A stretch of DNA of 64,000 nucleotides, from contig CBDHFR010000004.1 of the NCBI GenBank assembly GCA_965262665.1, forward strand, positions 248,001 through 312,000, read 5' to 3'. Source of the DNA: CBDBND01 sp965262665. GTDB lineage: Bacteria; Pseudomonadota; Alphaproteobacteria; Rhodospirillales; Rhodospirillaceae. The stretch's first letter is position 1, and every line of letters starts with the position of its first letter. Shown here piece by piece: positions 17,048 through 26,932 of this stretch. The position numbers were made by a program, and so were the translations under genes. The notes under the pieces are model-generated. The model did no database searches, had not been told where the DNA came from, and saw nothing but the letters and a program-made list of their open reading frames with translations.

Positions 17048-19573
17048 CTAAAACTGTTCGAGCAGACGACGTAAATAATCCCGTTCTTCACGGGTACGTA
17101 GCCGCTGACCGGCGCGCTTGCGGATTTCATCTAGGATAGCCCGTGATTTTTGTGACAATCCGCGTGTATCCGGCTCTGTTGGCAGTTCTACATCTTCACC
17201 TTGATCCGGACCAAGATTGGGACCCATAGCTCCAAACGGCTGACCGGCCTGTCCTGGCATGGGAATGAGACCGGCCAATCCCTGTTCTGCCAAGGCTTGC
17301 ATCAATTGTTGAGCTGCGCCTTGCATTCCGTTTTGAAGGTTAGCCAGCGCTTCTGCCTGGGCGTCGGTAGCGGATCGCCAAGCTCCCTCGTGCAGGGCGC
17401 CTTCTGCATCACGCATGGCTTGTTCGGCTTGTCCCAACTCATCCGAGATTTCGCCCGTCATTTCCGCCATCCGGCCCATCAAGTCGCCAAGCCTTTGGCG
17501 TAGCTCGCCCTGCTCGCCGGCTGCCGTGTCTTGCTTTTTACTCTGCGCGGACTGGTCTTGATTATTCGAAGACTGTTCGTTTCTGCGCGGAACGTTGCGC
17601 CACCGTTCACTCCGGCCGCGCCGTGTTTGGCTGTCTTGGTTTCTCTGTAGGGACTGTTGGCGGGCTTGCTCAAAGGTTTCGTTCAGCATGTCCGATTGTT
17701 GCTGTGTAATATCCTTGAGCTCTTCCATCATTTCCTGGGCAGCTTCAACTTCAGGATTGTTCATGGGATTGAGGGCTGCGTTACGCAGCATCTCGAGCAT
17801 GTTGCGTAAATTGGACATCATTTCTCTGGCTGCGTTATCAGCACCCATTTCAGCGAGTTGACGCAGTTGTTCCATCATCTGGGCCAGATCTTCCGACCCC
17901 ATCATTTGCATGTTGTTGCCGAGTTCGCTGAGAGGAAACTTCCCGTCCGGCATCTTTTCCATCAAAGCCTGATAATACTCCATCAACGCTCGCTGGAGCC
18001 GGGAGATAAGCCGATTGATTTCCTCTGGAGAAGCGCCGCGTTCAATAGCTTCATCGAGCGCGTCTTCGGCATCTTTTAGAGCCTGTTCAGCAACCGCAAA
18101 TGCGCCATCTTCAATGCGCAGGGCCGCCCGCCACATCAAATCGATGATGCCGTTCATTTCAGCAGACACTTCCTGAAAGGTTAAACGGCTGCGTGCCGCC
18201 GCCATTGCTAAGTGAGCTATGAAGTCACCGCCGTATGTCTCAGGAACCTCCATCAGACGTCCAAGAGCACGCGCAGCCATCGGCGCCGTCGATGGGTCTC
18301 CGATAAGGTCCTTACGGTACCGGATAATTGTCGCCGCGACCGGATGAGTGAATATGCGTTCGGGCAGGACAAATTGCGTAACTGAACTCGCAGCAGTCTG
18401 ATTGGCCGCATCTGTGGCTGTAAGAGTTAAGTTGACAATTTCTCCTGCCCAAGGATGAGCCGTCAAGTCGTGAAAAGATTGGTGCTCAAAACGCTTCGGC
18501 GATAGCGGTGGCACAGAAAGTGTAAAGTTCGTCGCCCAGTTTTGGGCATAGGGTCTTGTATCTTCGGGCCGATCGATTAGTCCGGAAACGCTGACAACGC
18601 CATAATCATCTTCGGCAGCATACCTAATATGCGACCGATAGCGACCGGTCTCCCCTGGCGGGTCAGTCAATGAGACCATTGGCGGAAGATCGGGTATCGA
18701 TTTAAGAGACCAGGTCCCGAAAATTTGCCCGGTCTGTCGTAACTCAAGCCGATCACCTTCTGGCAGAGTGCCTTCATACCGCAAACTTGCGTCGTCCATC
18801 ACAATGAGATCGAGATTGGTATTGTCGACTACCAATCGTGTTGCACGACTTGTCCCTGTAACGACTGCCAGAACCTGTGTGTTTTCAGGGACCTCAATGG
18901 TCTCTGTAATCTCGTGATCACTGTTGGGGTCGAGCAGGACTGGTGGTCTCTGGGTGTAAGCAGGCGGCGTGAGCCAAATTTTAATGTCCATTGGTCCAGT
19001 AGAAGATGCCAAAGCCGGATTAACAGCGCGAACAAATCGCGGGCCGATGTCCCCCCAAGCGCCAATGACACCGATAAAGCAGAGTAATGCTATCACACTC
19101 CTAAATGCATAGGGGTCACGCGCTGGTACAATGGCTGCTGGCCAAGGCGGTGCCAGGTGTTCAATGAGTCGCCGCATGCGAAGTCTGTGTGCCAGCCACA
19201 ACGAGTTCTGCCCAGGCCCAGCTTTGTACCCCAGGTTATCTTCCCAGGCGGTTAGAGGCCGGTGCTTCACGGTTGACCCGGTTTCTAACCGATGTCGCGC
19301 TTCAAGGGCGGTTGACCAAGCAAAATCCTGCAAATCGCGTCGCATGAGAAAGGCGATCCCAACCGCGAATCCCAACAAAATCAGTCCGTGTAAGATACTC
19401 GGTAAGTAGGGCAGCAGGTCAAACAGGACAACAACCGCGAAACCACTAACAAGCATGAGAGGTGCCCACAAAGCAACGGTGAGGCGTTCCATCCCCAAGC
19501 TTAACCGGGCAAGAAGGAGTCGTCGGCCGATAAGGCGGCGGAGCCGCAGGAGTTCGCGCCAATCTCGGGTCAT
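17048..19573 (-). CDS. DUF4175 / TIGR02302 family membrane protein
   Basis: 841 residues. Two or three membrane helices lie in the first 90 residues (MLVSGFAVVVLFDLLPYL, GLILLGFAVGIAFLM) and another near 165. A periplasmic beta-rich region follows, then a long C-terminal helical part very rich in Gln, Met and Glu (MMEQLRQLAEMGADNAAREM and repeats), a hallmark of this alphaproteobacterial family. Its function is unknown. The gene sits in its usual place beside lysA and argH, with 31 bases to lysA on the same strand. The C-terminus REERDYLRRLLEQF is typical. Confidence 0.9.
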   Translation of the reverse strand: MTRDWRELLRLRRLIGRRLLLARLSLGMERLTVALWAPLMLVSGFAVVVLFDLLPYLPSILHGLILLGFAVGIAFLMRRDLQDFAWSTALEARHRLETGSTVKHRPLTAWEDNLGYKAGPGQNSLWLAHRLRMRRLIEHLAPPWPAAIVPARDPYAFRSVIALLCFIGVIGAWGDIGPRFVRAVNPALASSTGPMDIKIWLTPPAYTQRPPVLLDPNSDHEITETIEVPENTQVLAVVTGTSRATRLVVDNTNLDLIVMDDASLRYEGTLPEGDRLELRQTGQIFGTWSLKSIPDLPPMVSLTDPPGETGRYRSHIRYAAEDDYGVVSVSGLIDRPEDTRPYAQNWATNFTLSVPPLSPKRFEHQSFHDLTAHPWAGEIVNLTLTATDAANQTAASSVTQFVLPERIFTHPVAATIIRYRKDLIGDPSTAPMAARALGRLMEVPETYGGDFIAHLAMAAARSRLTFQEVSAEMNGIIDLMWRAALRIEDGAFAVAEQALKDAEDALDEAIERGASPEEINRLISRLQRALMEYYQALMEKMPDGKFPLSELGNNMQMMGSEDLAQMMEQLRQLAEMGADNAAREMMSNLRNMLEMLRNAALNPMNNPEVEAAQEMMEELKDITQQQSDMLNETFEQARQQSLQRNQDSQTRRGRSERWRNVPRRNEQSSNNQDQSAQSKKQDTAAGEQGELRQRLGDLMGRMAEMTGEISDELGQAEQAMRDAEGALHEGAWRSATDAQAEALANLQNGMQGAAQQLMQALAEQGLAGLIPMPGQAGQPFGAMGPNLGPDQGEDVELPTEPDTRGLSQKSRAILDEIRKRAGQRLRTREERDYLRRLLEQF

Positions 19574-19604
19574 AAGCCAGTGTACGCTGGTGCAGCCCCT
19601 CCGT

Positions 19605-20888
19605 TCAATTGGAACGGGTAGCGTCTAACCAAGGTGGCAGAGTTTCCAGAGCCCAAAGGTCTTCTATTGGCGGCCTTTGACGGATCACGGCAAAATCCGC
19701 TTCATCGACCAAAATCTCCGGTATTAGGGGGCGAGCGTTATAATTTGACGCCATAACCGCGCCGTAGGCGCCTGCAGCCTTAAACGCCAGCAGAGCCCCC
19801 TCAGCTAAGGCAGGCAATCGCGTGTCTTGGGCAAACCGGTCACCGGTTTCACAGATGGGGCCCACAATGTCGTAGGTCATAAGATCCTGCCCTGGCGTGG
19901 CCTCCATTACCGGCACGATGTCATGATGGGCGTCATACATAGAAGGCCGTATCAGGTCGTTCATGGCAGCATCGACAATGACGAAGGTTTTTGATTCACC
20001 TGGTTTGACGTAAACAACTTCCGTCACCAAAACGCCTGCGTTGGCCGCAATGACACGGCCAGGTTCGAATAAAACCTTACAGTCAAGTCCACCAACCGTA
20101 TCCTTGACGATAGTTCCATAGTCAGCAGGACTGGGGGGTTGGTCATTGTCATGGCGGTAGGGCACACCCAAGCCGCCGCCTAAATCCACAGTTTCAATTT
20201 TGTGGCCCACAGCTCTGAGGTCCAGCACCAAACCTGCAACTTTGGAAAACGCTGACTCAAAGGGTTCGAGATCAGTGATCTGCGAGCCGATGTGCACGGC
20301 GACACCACGCACGTCAATCCCTTCGAGATCTTCCGCTAAAGCATAGAGATCTTTGGCGTCGTCCCATGCAACACCAAACTTGTCTTCTTTGCGTCCGGTT
20401 GAAATTTTGTCATGTGTACCGGCATGAACATCCGGATTTACCCTAAAAGCTATGGGTGCTGTTTTGCCCATTTCAGTAGCAATGGCGCTAAGCCGTCTTA
20501 GCTCTGACTCCGATTCAACGTTAATCTGGCCAACATTGGATTCGAGAGCCAGAGCCAACTCACCGGCAGTTTTTCCGACGCCCGAAAAGACAATTTTTTC
20601 CGCTGTTATTCCGGCTTGCAAAGCACGCCTTAATTCACCGCCGGATACAACATCACAGCCAGCCCCTAAATTACCCAAGGTACGAAGAACTGCCAAATTG
20701 CCATTGGCTTTTGCAGAGAAGCAGACAAGAGAGTCGAGTCCATCCACGGCTTCGGCAAACACTTGGTAATGCCGGGTTAGGGTCGCTGTTGAATAGCAAT
20801 AGAACGGCGTTCCGACAGCAGACGCAATGTCGGGCAAGGGAACGTCTTCGGCATAAAGGACGCCGCTGCGGTACTGGAAATGGTGCAT
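19605..20888 (-). CDS. lysA: Diaminopimelate decarboxylase
   Basis: 427 residues. It catalyses the PLP-dependent decarboxylation of meso-diaminopimelate to L-lysine, the last step of lysine synthesis. The PLP lysine sits in VCFSAKANGNLAVL. GGGLGVPY is the phosphate-binding glycine loop, and GPICETGDRFAQDT near residue 355 gives the second-subunit Cys-Glu that recognises the substrate. It is an alanine-racemase-like barrel followed by a beta domain of full length. It follows the small lipoprotein gene by 20 bases and likely belongs to an argH-lptM-lysA-DUF4175 operon. Confidence 0.95.
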   Translation of the reverse strand: MHHFQYRSGVLYAEDVPLPDIASAVGTPFYCYSTATLTRHYQVFAEAVDGLDSLVCFSAKANGNLAVLRTLGNLGAGCDVVSGGELRRALQAGITAEKIVFSGVGKTAGELALALESNVGQINVESESELRRLSAIATEMGKTAPIAFRVNPDVHAGTHDKISTGRKEDKFGVAWDDAKDLYALAEDLEGIDVRGVAVHIGSQITDLEPFESAFSKVAGLVLDLRAVGHKIETVDLGGGLGVPYRHDNDQPPSPADYGTIVKDTVGGLDCKVLFEPGRVIAANAGVLVTEVVYVKPGESKTFVIVDAAMNDLIRPSMYDAHHDIVPVMEATPGQDLMTYDIVGPICETGDRFAQDTRLPALAEGALLAFKAAGAYGAVMASNYNARPLIPEILVDEADFAVIRQRPPIEDLWALETLPPWLDATRSN

Positions 20889-20907
20889 GGGTTTCCTGCT
20901 GACCGAC

Positions 20908-21060
20908 CTATTGGCGTGGATATTGCCGCGGATAGTCGGACTCTTCGGGCGGTGTCAACGCGCTCTTTTTTCCACACGCCGACAGTCCAGCGTTCAAACA
21001 CACGGCTAGAGCAAAGCAAACCATCAGTGTAAACAAAGGACGTCGTTTGAGATCCGTCAT
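20908..21060 (-). CDS. Small LptM/YifL-like lipoprotein
   Basis: 50 residues. A basic start (MTDLKRR), a hydrophobic stretch and the lipobox LSAC (Cys at residue 29) mark a lipoprotein. The mature part, CGKKSALTPPEESDYPRQYP, matches the short CGxKGxLxxP pattern of LptM (YifL), which in Escherichia coli helps mature the LptD-LptE translocon. The start overlaps the argH stop as ATGA, indicating translational coupling. The argH-lipoprotein-lysA order is conserved in proteobacteria. Confidence 0.85.
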   Translation of the reverse strand: MTDLKRRPLFTLMVCFALAVCLNAGLSACGKKSALTPPEESDYPRQYPRQ

Positions 21061-22451
21061 GATCGGTCTCCGTCCAAATATTTGGTCTTGGCTACCCCAA
21101 TTTGCATACGTACGTTATCCGGCGCGGTTCCGCCAAAGCTCATTCTGCTCTTCACCGACGCCTCGACCGACAACATATCTTGCACGTCTGCCGTCAACCG
21201 GTCATCAACCGTGGCGAGATCATCGGCCGAGAGATCATCAAGACCGCAAGATTTTTGCTCAGCCATCTGGACTACCTGGCCGGCTATGTGATGGGCATCG
21301 CGAAAGGGCACGTCTTTAACGCGGACCAACCAGTCCGCCAAATCCGTTGCCGTCGTATACCCCAATGCGGCGGCGTCGCGCATGTGATCTTTGTTGATGG
21401 CAATGTCCCGGACCATGCCAGTCATGGCGGCCAGACAAAGTTCCAAGGTATCAAACGTCGCGAAAACCGGCTCTTTATCTTCCTGCATGTCTTTCGAATA
21501 GGTCAAAGGCAATCCTTTGACCACAATCAGCAATCCAGTAAGTGCGCCGATGACACGCCCGACCTTGCCGCGGATCAGTTCCGCAGCATCGGGATTGCGC
21601 TTCTGCGGCATCATGGAACTGCCAGTGGAAAAAGCGTCCGAAAAACTAACAAAGCCGAATTGCGCACTGGCCCAAAGTACTAGCTCCTCGCAAAATCGCG
21701 AAAGATGCACCGACAAAATCGCTGCAGACGACAAGAACTCGAGCGCAAAGTCGCGATCAGAGACGGCATCAAGGGAATTCACCATTGGCGCATCAAAGTC
21801 CAACTCCCGGGCCGTTCTGTCCCGGTCAATGGGAAAAGACGTTCCCGCCAATGCACCCGCGCCAAGAGGGCTTTCGTTCATTCTTTTCCTGGCATCGGCA
21901 AATCGGCCGCGATCCCGGCCAATCATCTCCACATAGGCCAGAACATGATGGCCAAAGGTGACCGGTTGGGCCGCTTGGAGATGGGTAAATCCCGGCATTA
22001 CAGAATCGGCATGTGCTTCAGCTTTTTCAATCAACGCCGCCTGGAGAGCTTGCATTTGATCGTCCAATGTGTCGATTGCCGCACGCACCCATAAACGAAA
22101 GTCCGTAGCAACCTGATCATTGCGGGATCGCGCGGTGTGTAACCGACCGGCGGGCGCACCGATGAGATCAGTCAGCCGTCCTTCGATATTCATGTGGATG
22201 TCTTCGAGTGCCCGCTTGAAGGAAAACGTACCTTCACTGATGTCTTTTTCAATCTTAAGTAAGCCATCCATGATGGCATCGCCGTCCTTCTTCGACAGAA
22301 TGCCCTGGGTGACCAGCATGGCACAATGCGCCCGGGACCCGCGTATATCCTGTTTGGCAAGACGCTGATCGTAGTCTATGGACGCGTTGATCGAGTCCAT
22401 TATGTCCGACGGGCTGCCGGAAAACCGGCCACCCCAAATCCGTCTGGTCAT
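21057..22451 (-). CDS. argH: Argininosuccinate lyase
   Basis: 464 residues, full length. It splits argininosuccinate to arginine and fumarate. The fumarase/aspartase superfamily signature GSSMMPQKRNPD is present near residue 280, as are the conserved TARSRNDQVATD and GFTHLQAAQPVTFGHH segments that form the active site across subunits. The start MTRRIWGGRFSG is typical. It is the first gene of the operon running to the DUF4175 gene. Confidence 0.97.
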   Translation of the reverse strand: MTRRIWGGRFSGSPSDIMDSINASIDYDQRLAKQDIRGSRAHCAMLVTQGILSKKDGDAIMDGLLKIEKDISEGTFSFKRALEDIHMNIEGRLTDLIGAPAGRLHTARSRNDQVATDFRLWVRAAIDTLDDQMQALQAALIEKAEAHADSVMPGFTHLQAAQPVTFGHHVLAYVEMIGRDRGRFADARKRMNESPLGAGALAGTSFPIDRDRTARELDFDAPMVNSLDAVSDRDFALEFLSSAAILSVHLSRFCEELVLWASAQFGFVSFSDAFSTGSSMMPQKRNPDAAELIRGKVGRVIGALTGLLIVVKGLPLTYSKDMQEDKEPVFATFDTLELCLAAMTGMVRDIAINKDHMRDAAALGYTTATDLADWLVRVKDVPFRDAHHIAGQVVQMAEQKSCGLDDLSADDLATVDDRLTADVQDMLSVEASVKSRMSFGGTAPDNVRMQIGVAKTKYLDGDRS

Positions 22452-22535
22452 GACTTACCTCTGCCCAAGCGACGGTGGGTTACGGGCCAGAATTATGCCG
22501 CAATTGCTCAAATACGGATCCACTCAATCGCCGCG

Positions 22536-22619
22536 ATGTGGTGCGTGGCGGTGCTTACCATCGCCGCCGCACCTCTGTCCAGGGCGGCGGGTTGCCAGGA
22601 GACCGGCCCTCACCAGTGA
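22536..22619 (+). pseudogene. Possible signal-peptide remnant of a TlpA-like protein
   Basis: A 27-codon frame, MWCVAVLTIAAAPLSRAAG and a short tail, looks like a signal peptide. In related genomes a thioredoxin-like tlpA gene is often divergent from argH at this position. Only the leader is visible, so the identification rests on position. Confidence 0.25.
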
Positions 22620-22649
22620 CTTCCGCTTAATCGAGCGCCTAATCCGGGT

Positions 22650-23327
22650 TTAGCGTGCACTCAAGCGAACACTTTGGCCTTCGCGTTCGAACCAATAACG
22701 GATAAGGATGGCCACGGCGATACTCAAGAAGCTGCCAAATATCACGTCACTGACGTAGTGAACCGCCGTGAGAAAACGGCTTGCGCTGACCAAGATTGCT
22801 GCAGCGATGTAAATTGGACTGAATTTGGGAGTCAAAAAACAAAGAGCCACCATGGCCGACCAAATAGATTGAGCATGGCCGGAGGGAAAACTCGCCATCT
22901 TTAAGGCTAACCCGAAGGGTTCAAACCCTGCCAGGTCGTCATTAAACAAGTATCTGGGCCGGTATCGGCCAACGGCAAATTTTAACAGGTTTAAGAGCGC
23001 CGCAGCTACGGCCATGGAGACCAGCATGTAAGCCCAGGACCGGATATAACGGCGGTATCTCGAAATCATGGCATCGTTTATCGAATTTCGTGCCAAATAA
23101 GTACTCACAACAAGACCCAAAACCGCCAAGCCGTACCAAATGCCACCGTTGGCAATTTCTGTCACGGTTCCCAAGAATGATCTGAGGTCATCGCTTAGGT
23201 TGTTTTCAAAGAAGACGGCAAGGGGTTTGTCCCATAACAGGATAAACACGCCCGACAGAATTGAAACCAATATAAAAGGAACAACAAGGAGCCCCGTTGT
23301 AAGCTGGCTTTGGTATCCTTTGGTCAT
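22650..23327 (-). CDS. PAP2-family membrane phosphatase
   Basis: 225 residues with about six membrane helices. All three acid-phosphatase motifs are present: KFAVGRYRP (KX6RP), FPSGHAQS (PSGH) and SRFLTAVHYVSD (SRX5HX3D). It probably dephosphorylates a lipid phosphate such as undecaprenyl pyrophosphate, phosphatidylglycerophosphate or lipid A. The neighbouring GT39 gene ends two bases upstream of its start, so they are one unit; another GT39-PAP2 pair lies at 29.7-31.9 kb. Confidence 0.9.
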   Translation of the reverse strand: MTKGYQSQLTTGLLVVPFILVSILSGVFILLWDKPLAVFFENNLSDDLRSFLGTVTEIANGGIWYGLAVLGLVVSTYLARNSINDAMISRYRRYIRSWAYMLVSMAVAAALLNLLKFAVGRYRPRYLFNDDLAGFEPFGLALKMASFPSGHAQSIWSAMVALCFLTPKFSPIYIAAAILVSASRFLTAVHYVSDVIFGSFLSIAVAILIRYWFEREGQSVRLSAR

Positions 23328-23328
23328 A

Positions 23329-24948
23329 TTAATTGGCTACCTGTTCGCTGCGTAGGACCACGAGAGTCTCTCTACGACCTTTGGCGTAATTATACCCTTC
23401 AATATGGTCAAGGATAATTACGTCTCTGTTGGTGGCGGCAACCATTTCCCAAACCATCTCCAATTCGTCTTCGGCAACAATGGCCAGTGCAGACGGATCA
23501 GCAGCGATATGAGCGGCCGCATTACGCACGTTTGTAAGCCAAGTGCCGGTACCCAACAGGTATACGGCGGAGGGTTCGCGGTAGCGGGTCAATGCAACCG
23601 GACCGTCGCCGTGTGCACGGATAGAATCAGACAAACGGGTGCTCAGGGTCAAGTGAGTGAGCTGTGACAAATAGCCGCCAAACACCAAACCAAAGACGGA
23701 TATGGCGACCGCGGGGATAAAAACGTATGTTACACGATATGAACGCCACGCTTGGATCGCGGCGCCAAAAAGAATCATCAAAATTAATCCGGTCGTGACA
23801 ACGGGTCCACCATAAGCCCAAGCGGCCCCGGCTAATCCAACGGTTAAGAGCAGGGCGACAAGACACCATACGGCCTTGCTTGATCGCGGAATCGATTGTT
23901 CGTTTCCTACAAATGACCCTGCCGCTGCCAAGGCAATGGCGGGTATGGCTGGCAAGACATAATGCGGGAGCTTTGTTGGCACTGCTTCAAACATGAGCCA
24001 TGTCGCAAACGCCCATCCCAACACAAATCGTATTTGGGGTTGCTCGCGCTTTTTCCAGGCCCAAACCAGTCCGGGAAGGAGAATGAGAGACGCCGGCCAT
24101 AGTAGAAGCGGTGACAGCACAGCATATGTGCCAGGCGGCGCCCCGTGCCCTTCTTCACCGCCGATGAGTTTTGGCAAGAAATCTTCGGTTAGCGACGCTG
24201 ATATGACATCGCCTTGGCCAGCTGCGGAGGACAGCAAGATCCACGGCAACACGCAGGCAGCGGCGATGGGAACGCCGACAACCGGCTGCAGCTTGTGCAG
24301 CCACCGCGCATTGCGATCGGCCAAGCATAGAGCCGTAATTGTCGCAGCGATGACGGCGAGGGGTACTGGGCCTTTGGTTAGTACTCCTAGTCCCACAGCC
24401 ATCCAGAACATGAAAACAAAACGAAAGGGCAACGGGCCATTGTCTCTGGCGAAATAAAACTCAGCTAAAGCCATATGGGCGAGAACAATCGTCAATAGGA
24501 GCACGGCATCGGTTTTGGCGAGATGCGCTTCCACGACCATGATTAAAGTACTCGCGGTGAGTATCGCCGCCAGCAATCCCGCCTTAGCGTCAAACAGTCG
24601 CCGACCGAGGACAAACGTGCACAGTACCGTCAACCAGGAGGCCATGACCGACGGAAGGCGGTACGCCCATACCGCCATGACATCTCCGCCGGCAAGAGCT
24701 TTGACGAATAGAACTTGCAGCCAATGGATGCCAACGGGCTTTTTGGTCCGCAACTCGTCTTGAAAGCGAATGGTGATCACGTCACCAGACTCAAGCATCT
24801 GCTTGGTGGCTTGCATAAAGCGGGCTTCGTCCCGGTCCGTTGGCGGGACGGAACCCAGTCCGGTCAGAAATAGGCAGGCGCACAACGCTGTTAAGACAAT
24901 GTATGGCCGCAGGCCCGACGATAAAATTTCCACAGGTAGTTCCGACAC
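23329..24948 (-). CDS. GT39/ArnT-like membrane glycosyltransferase
   Basis: 539 residues with about a dozen membrane helices. PPTDRDEARFMQATKQMLES near residue 35 holds the Asp-Glu pair of the first periplasmic loop that defines the PMT/ArnT superfamily, and FQDELRTKKPVGIHWLQ follows as in ArnT. Such enzymes transfer a sugar from a polyprenyl-phosphate donor to lipid A or another periplasmic acceptor. It pairs with the PAP2 phosphatase downstream, consistent with envelope lipid modification (inference). Confidence 0.85.
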   Translation of the reverse strand: MSELPVEILSSGLRPYIVLTALCACLFLTGLGSVPPTDRDEARFMQATKQMLESGDVITIRFQDELRTKKPVGIHWLQVLFVKALAGGDVMAVWAYRLPSVMASWLTVLCTFVLGRRLFDAKAGLLAAILTASTLIMVVEAHLAKTDAVLLLTIVLAHMALAEFYFARDNGPLPFRFVFMFWMAVGLGVLTKGPVPLAVIAATITALCLADRNARWLHKLQPVVGVPIAAACVLPWILLSSAAGQGDVISASLTEDFLPKLIGGEEGHGAPPGTYAVLSPLLLWPASLILLPGLVWAWKKREQPQIRFVLGWAFATWLMFEAVPTKLPHYVLPAIPAIALAAAGSFVGNEQSIPRSSKAVWCLVALLLTVGLAGAAWAYGGPVVTTGLILMILFGAAIQAWRSYRVTYVFIPAVAISVFGLVFGGYLSQLTHLTLSTRLSDSIRAHGDGPVALTRYREPSAVYLLGTGTWLTNVRNAAAHIAADPSALAIVAEDELEMVWEMVAATNRDVIILDHIEGYNYAKGRRETLVVLRSEQVAN

Positions 24949-24956
24949 TCAGGCTT

Positions 24957-24991
24957 CAAAAAGAAACGGCCTCCATTGCAGCGGAGGCCGT
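24957..24991 (-). terminator. Rho-independent terminator of the etf-hbd operon
   Basis: On the minus strand: ACGGCCTCC, an 8-base loop, GGAGGCCGT, then TTCTTTTT. It lies 39 bases after the hbd stop and just before the GT39 start. Confidence 0.85.
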
Positions 24992-25029
24992 CGGGTTAGC
25001 GCAAGTAAAATGCTAGACTGAACAGTTGA

Positions 25030-25971
25030 TTATCGCGTCGGGATCGGTTCCTCGCCCGAATAATCGTAAAACCCTTTGCCGGCCTTCAAGCCTAGCCAGC
25101 CCGCTTCCACATATTTTACCAGCAATGGACACGGCCGGTATTTGGAGTCGGCGAGACCTTCATAGAGAACGCCCATGATCGACAAGCAGGTATCAAGGCC
25201 AATAAAGTCTGCCAGTTCGAGGGGCCCCATCGGATGGTTCGCGCCCAGCTTCATCGCCGTATCGATCGCCGAGACCGAACCAACGCCTTCATACAAGGTG
25301 TAGATTGCTTCGTTGATCATCGGGATCAAAACACGATTGACGATGAAGGCGGGAAAATCCTCTGACGATACAGTCTCCTTGCCGAGCTTTTCAGCGACCT
25401 CCTTAACGGCCGCGAACGTTGCTTCTTCAGTCGCAATACCGCGAATAAGTTCGACCAATTTCATGACCGGCACAGGGTTCATGAAATGCAGCCCCATGAA
25501 TTGTTCGGGCCGGTCGGTTACGGCACCCAATCGTGTAATGGAAATGGATGACGTGTTGGAACACAAAATGGCGTCATCCTTGAGAAGAGGGCAGATGTCC
25601 GTAAATATCTTGCGCTTGATCTCTTCGTTTTCGGTCGCCGCTTCGATCACCAGCTCCGCTTCTGACATCGAGTCCAAAGCAGAAAAAGTTTGGATGCGGG
25701 ACAGGGCTGAATCACGATCATCTGAGGAGATCCGCTCCCGTCTGACTTGCCGGTCCAAGTTTTTTTCGATGGCGGCTAAACCGTTTTTGAGTTGTTCCTC
25801 GCTAATGTCAAAGACGCGGACACCGTAACCGGCCAAGGCGCTGACATGGGCAATGCCACTTCCCATTTGCCCTGCGCCGATGACCCCGATGGTTTTTATT
25901 TCGTAAGCTGATTTTGACACGCGACTTTCGTCCTTCATTGCCGGTGTGACCCGGCCCGCATTATTTTTCAT
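25030..25971 (-). CDS. hbd: 3-hydroxybutyryl-CoA dehydrogenase
   Basis: 313 residues. It oxidises or reduces 3-hydroxyacyl-CoA with NAD(P). IGVIGAGQMGSGIAHVSALA is the dinucleotide fold. Catalytic Ser and His lie in SNTSSISI and GLHFMNPVPVMKLVE, and Asn in the 190s (AFIVNRVLIPMINEA). The C-terminus GLKAGKGFYDYSG is typical. The true start may be a GTG at 25920 (VSKSAYEIKTIGVIG), which has an AAGGA about ten bases upstream and gives the usual length of 296. It follows etfA by 31 bases and probably feeds electrons into the same fatty-acid or butanoate route. Confidence 0.92.
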   Translation of the reverse strand: MKNNAGRVTPAMKDESRVSKSAYEIKTIGVIGAGQMGSGIAHVSALAGYGVRVFDISEEQLKNGLAAIEKNLDRQVRRERISSDDRDSALSRIQTFSALDSMSEAELVIEAATENEEIKRKIFTDICPLLKDDAILCSNTSSISITRLGAVTDRPEQFMGLHFMNPVPVMKLVELIRGIATEEATFAAVKEVAEKLGKETVSSEDFPAFIVNRVLIPMINEAIYTLYEGVGSVSAIDTAMKLGANHPMGPLELADFIGLDTCLSIMGVLYEGLADSKYRPCPLLVKYVEAGWLGLKAGKGFYDYSGEEPIPTR

Positions 25972-26002
25972 GAAAAGCGATTCCCTAAGCCCTCAATACC
26001 GC

Positions 26003-26932
26003 TTAAAGAGCGTCTGTAAATTGAGGGACAACATCGAAAAGGTCACCGACTAAACCATAATCGGCAACCTGGAAAATTGGCGCTTCTTCGTCCTTATTGA
26101 TGGCGACAATAACTTTGCTGTCTTTCATTCCCGCCAGGTGTTGAATGGCGCCCGAAATGCCAATTGCCACATAGAGTTCGGGGGCGACAATCTTGCCGGT
26201 TTGACCCACTTGATAGTCATTGGGTACATACCCGGCGTCTACCGCGGCGCGTGATGCACCAACGGCCGCGCCAAGTTTATCGGCCAACCCTTCTATAATT
26301 ACAAAATTATGAGAGCTACCAACACCACGTCCGCCTGAGATGACAATTTTGGCGGCCGTCAATTCGGGCCGTTCAGATTTTGACAGTTCCTGACTGACAA
26401 AAGACGAGACCCCTGGGTCGTCGACTGAAGCAATCGTATCCGTTGTCGCCGATCCACCTTCCGCTGCGGCTTTATCAAACGTTGATCCCCGGACTGTAAT
26501 AATTTTTATCGCATCGTTGCTTTGCACTGTCGCCATGGCATTGCCGGCATAGATGGGGCGCACAAAGGTGTCTTCGGAAACCACGGCGGAAATATCTGAT
26601 ATCTGGGCCACGTCGAGCAGGGCGGCAAGGCGAGGCATGATGTTTTTGCCGAAGGTCGTCGCCGGCGCCAGGATGTGCGAATAATCACCGGCTAGGTTGA
26701 CCAACAGTGCAGCGATTGGCTCGGCCAGCGGATGTTCATAGCGGGCGTCATCGGCCACTTTGACTGTTGCCACTCCGGCCACCTTAGCGGCCTGTTCGGC
26801 AACGGTGCCGCAATTGGATCCCACCACGAGGATGTCAATATGGCCGCCGACTTGAGATGCGGCCATTACCGTGCTTAAGGTCGAGGCCTTAAGCTCCGAG
26901 TTATCATGTTCAGCGACCACAAGGCAGGTCAT
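26003..26932 (-). CDS. etfA: Electron transfer flavoprotein alpha subunit
   Basis: 309 residues. With EtfB it carries electrons from acyl-CoA dehydrogenases to the quinone pool through ETF-QO. The FAD-binding C-terminal half is clear: KIVISGGRGVGSSHNFVII, AVDAGYVPNDYQVGQTGK, LYVAIGISGAIQH and VAINKDEEAPIFQVADYGLV. Start ATG 26932 overlaps the etfB stop (ATGA), so the two subunits are translationally coupled. Confidence 0.97.
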   Translation of the reverse strand: MTCLVVAEHDNSELKASTLSTVMAASQVGGHIDILVVGSNCGTVAEQAAKVAGVATVKVADDARYEHPLAEPIAALLVNLAGDYSHILAPATTFGKNIMPRLAALLDVAQISDISAVVSEDTFVRPIYAGNAMATVQSNDAIKIITVRGSTFDKAAAEGGSATTDTIASVDDPGVSSFVSQELSKSERPELTAAKIVISGGRGVGSSHNFVIIEGLADKLGAAVGASRAAVDAGYVPNDYQVGQTGKIVAPELYVAIGISGAIQHLAGMKDSKVIVAINKDEEAPIFQVADYGLVGDLFDVVPQFTDAL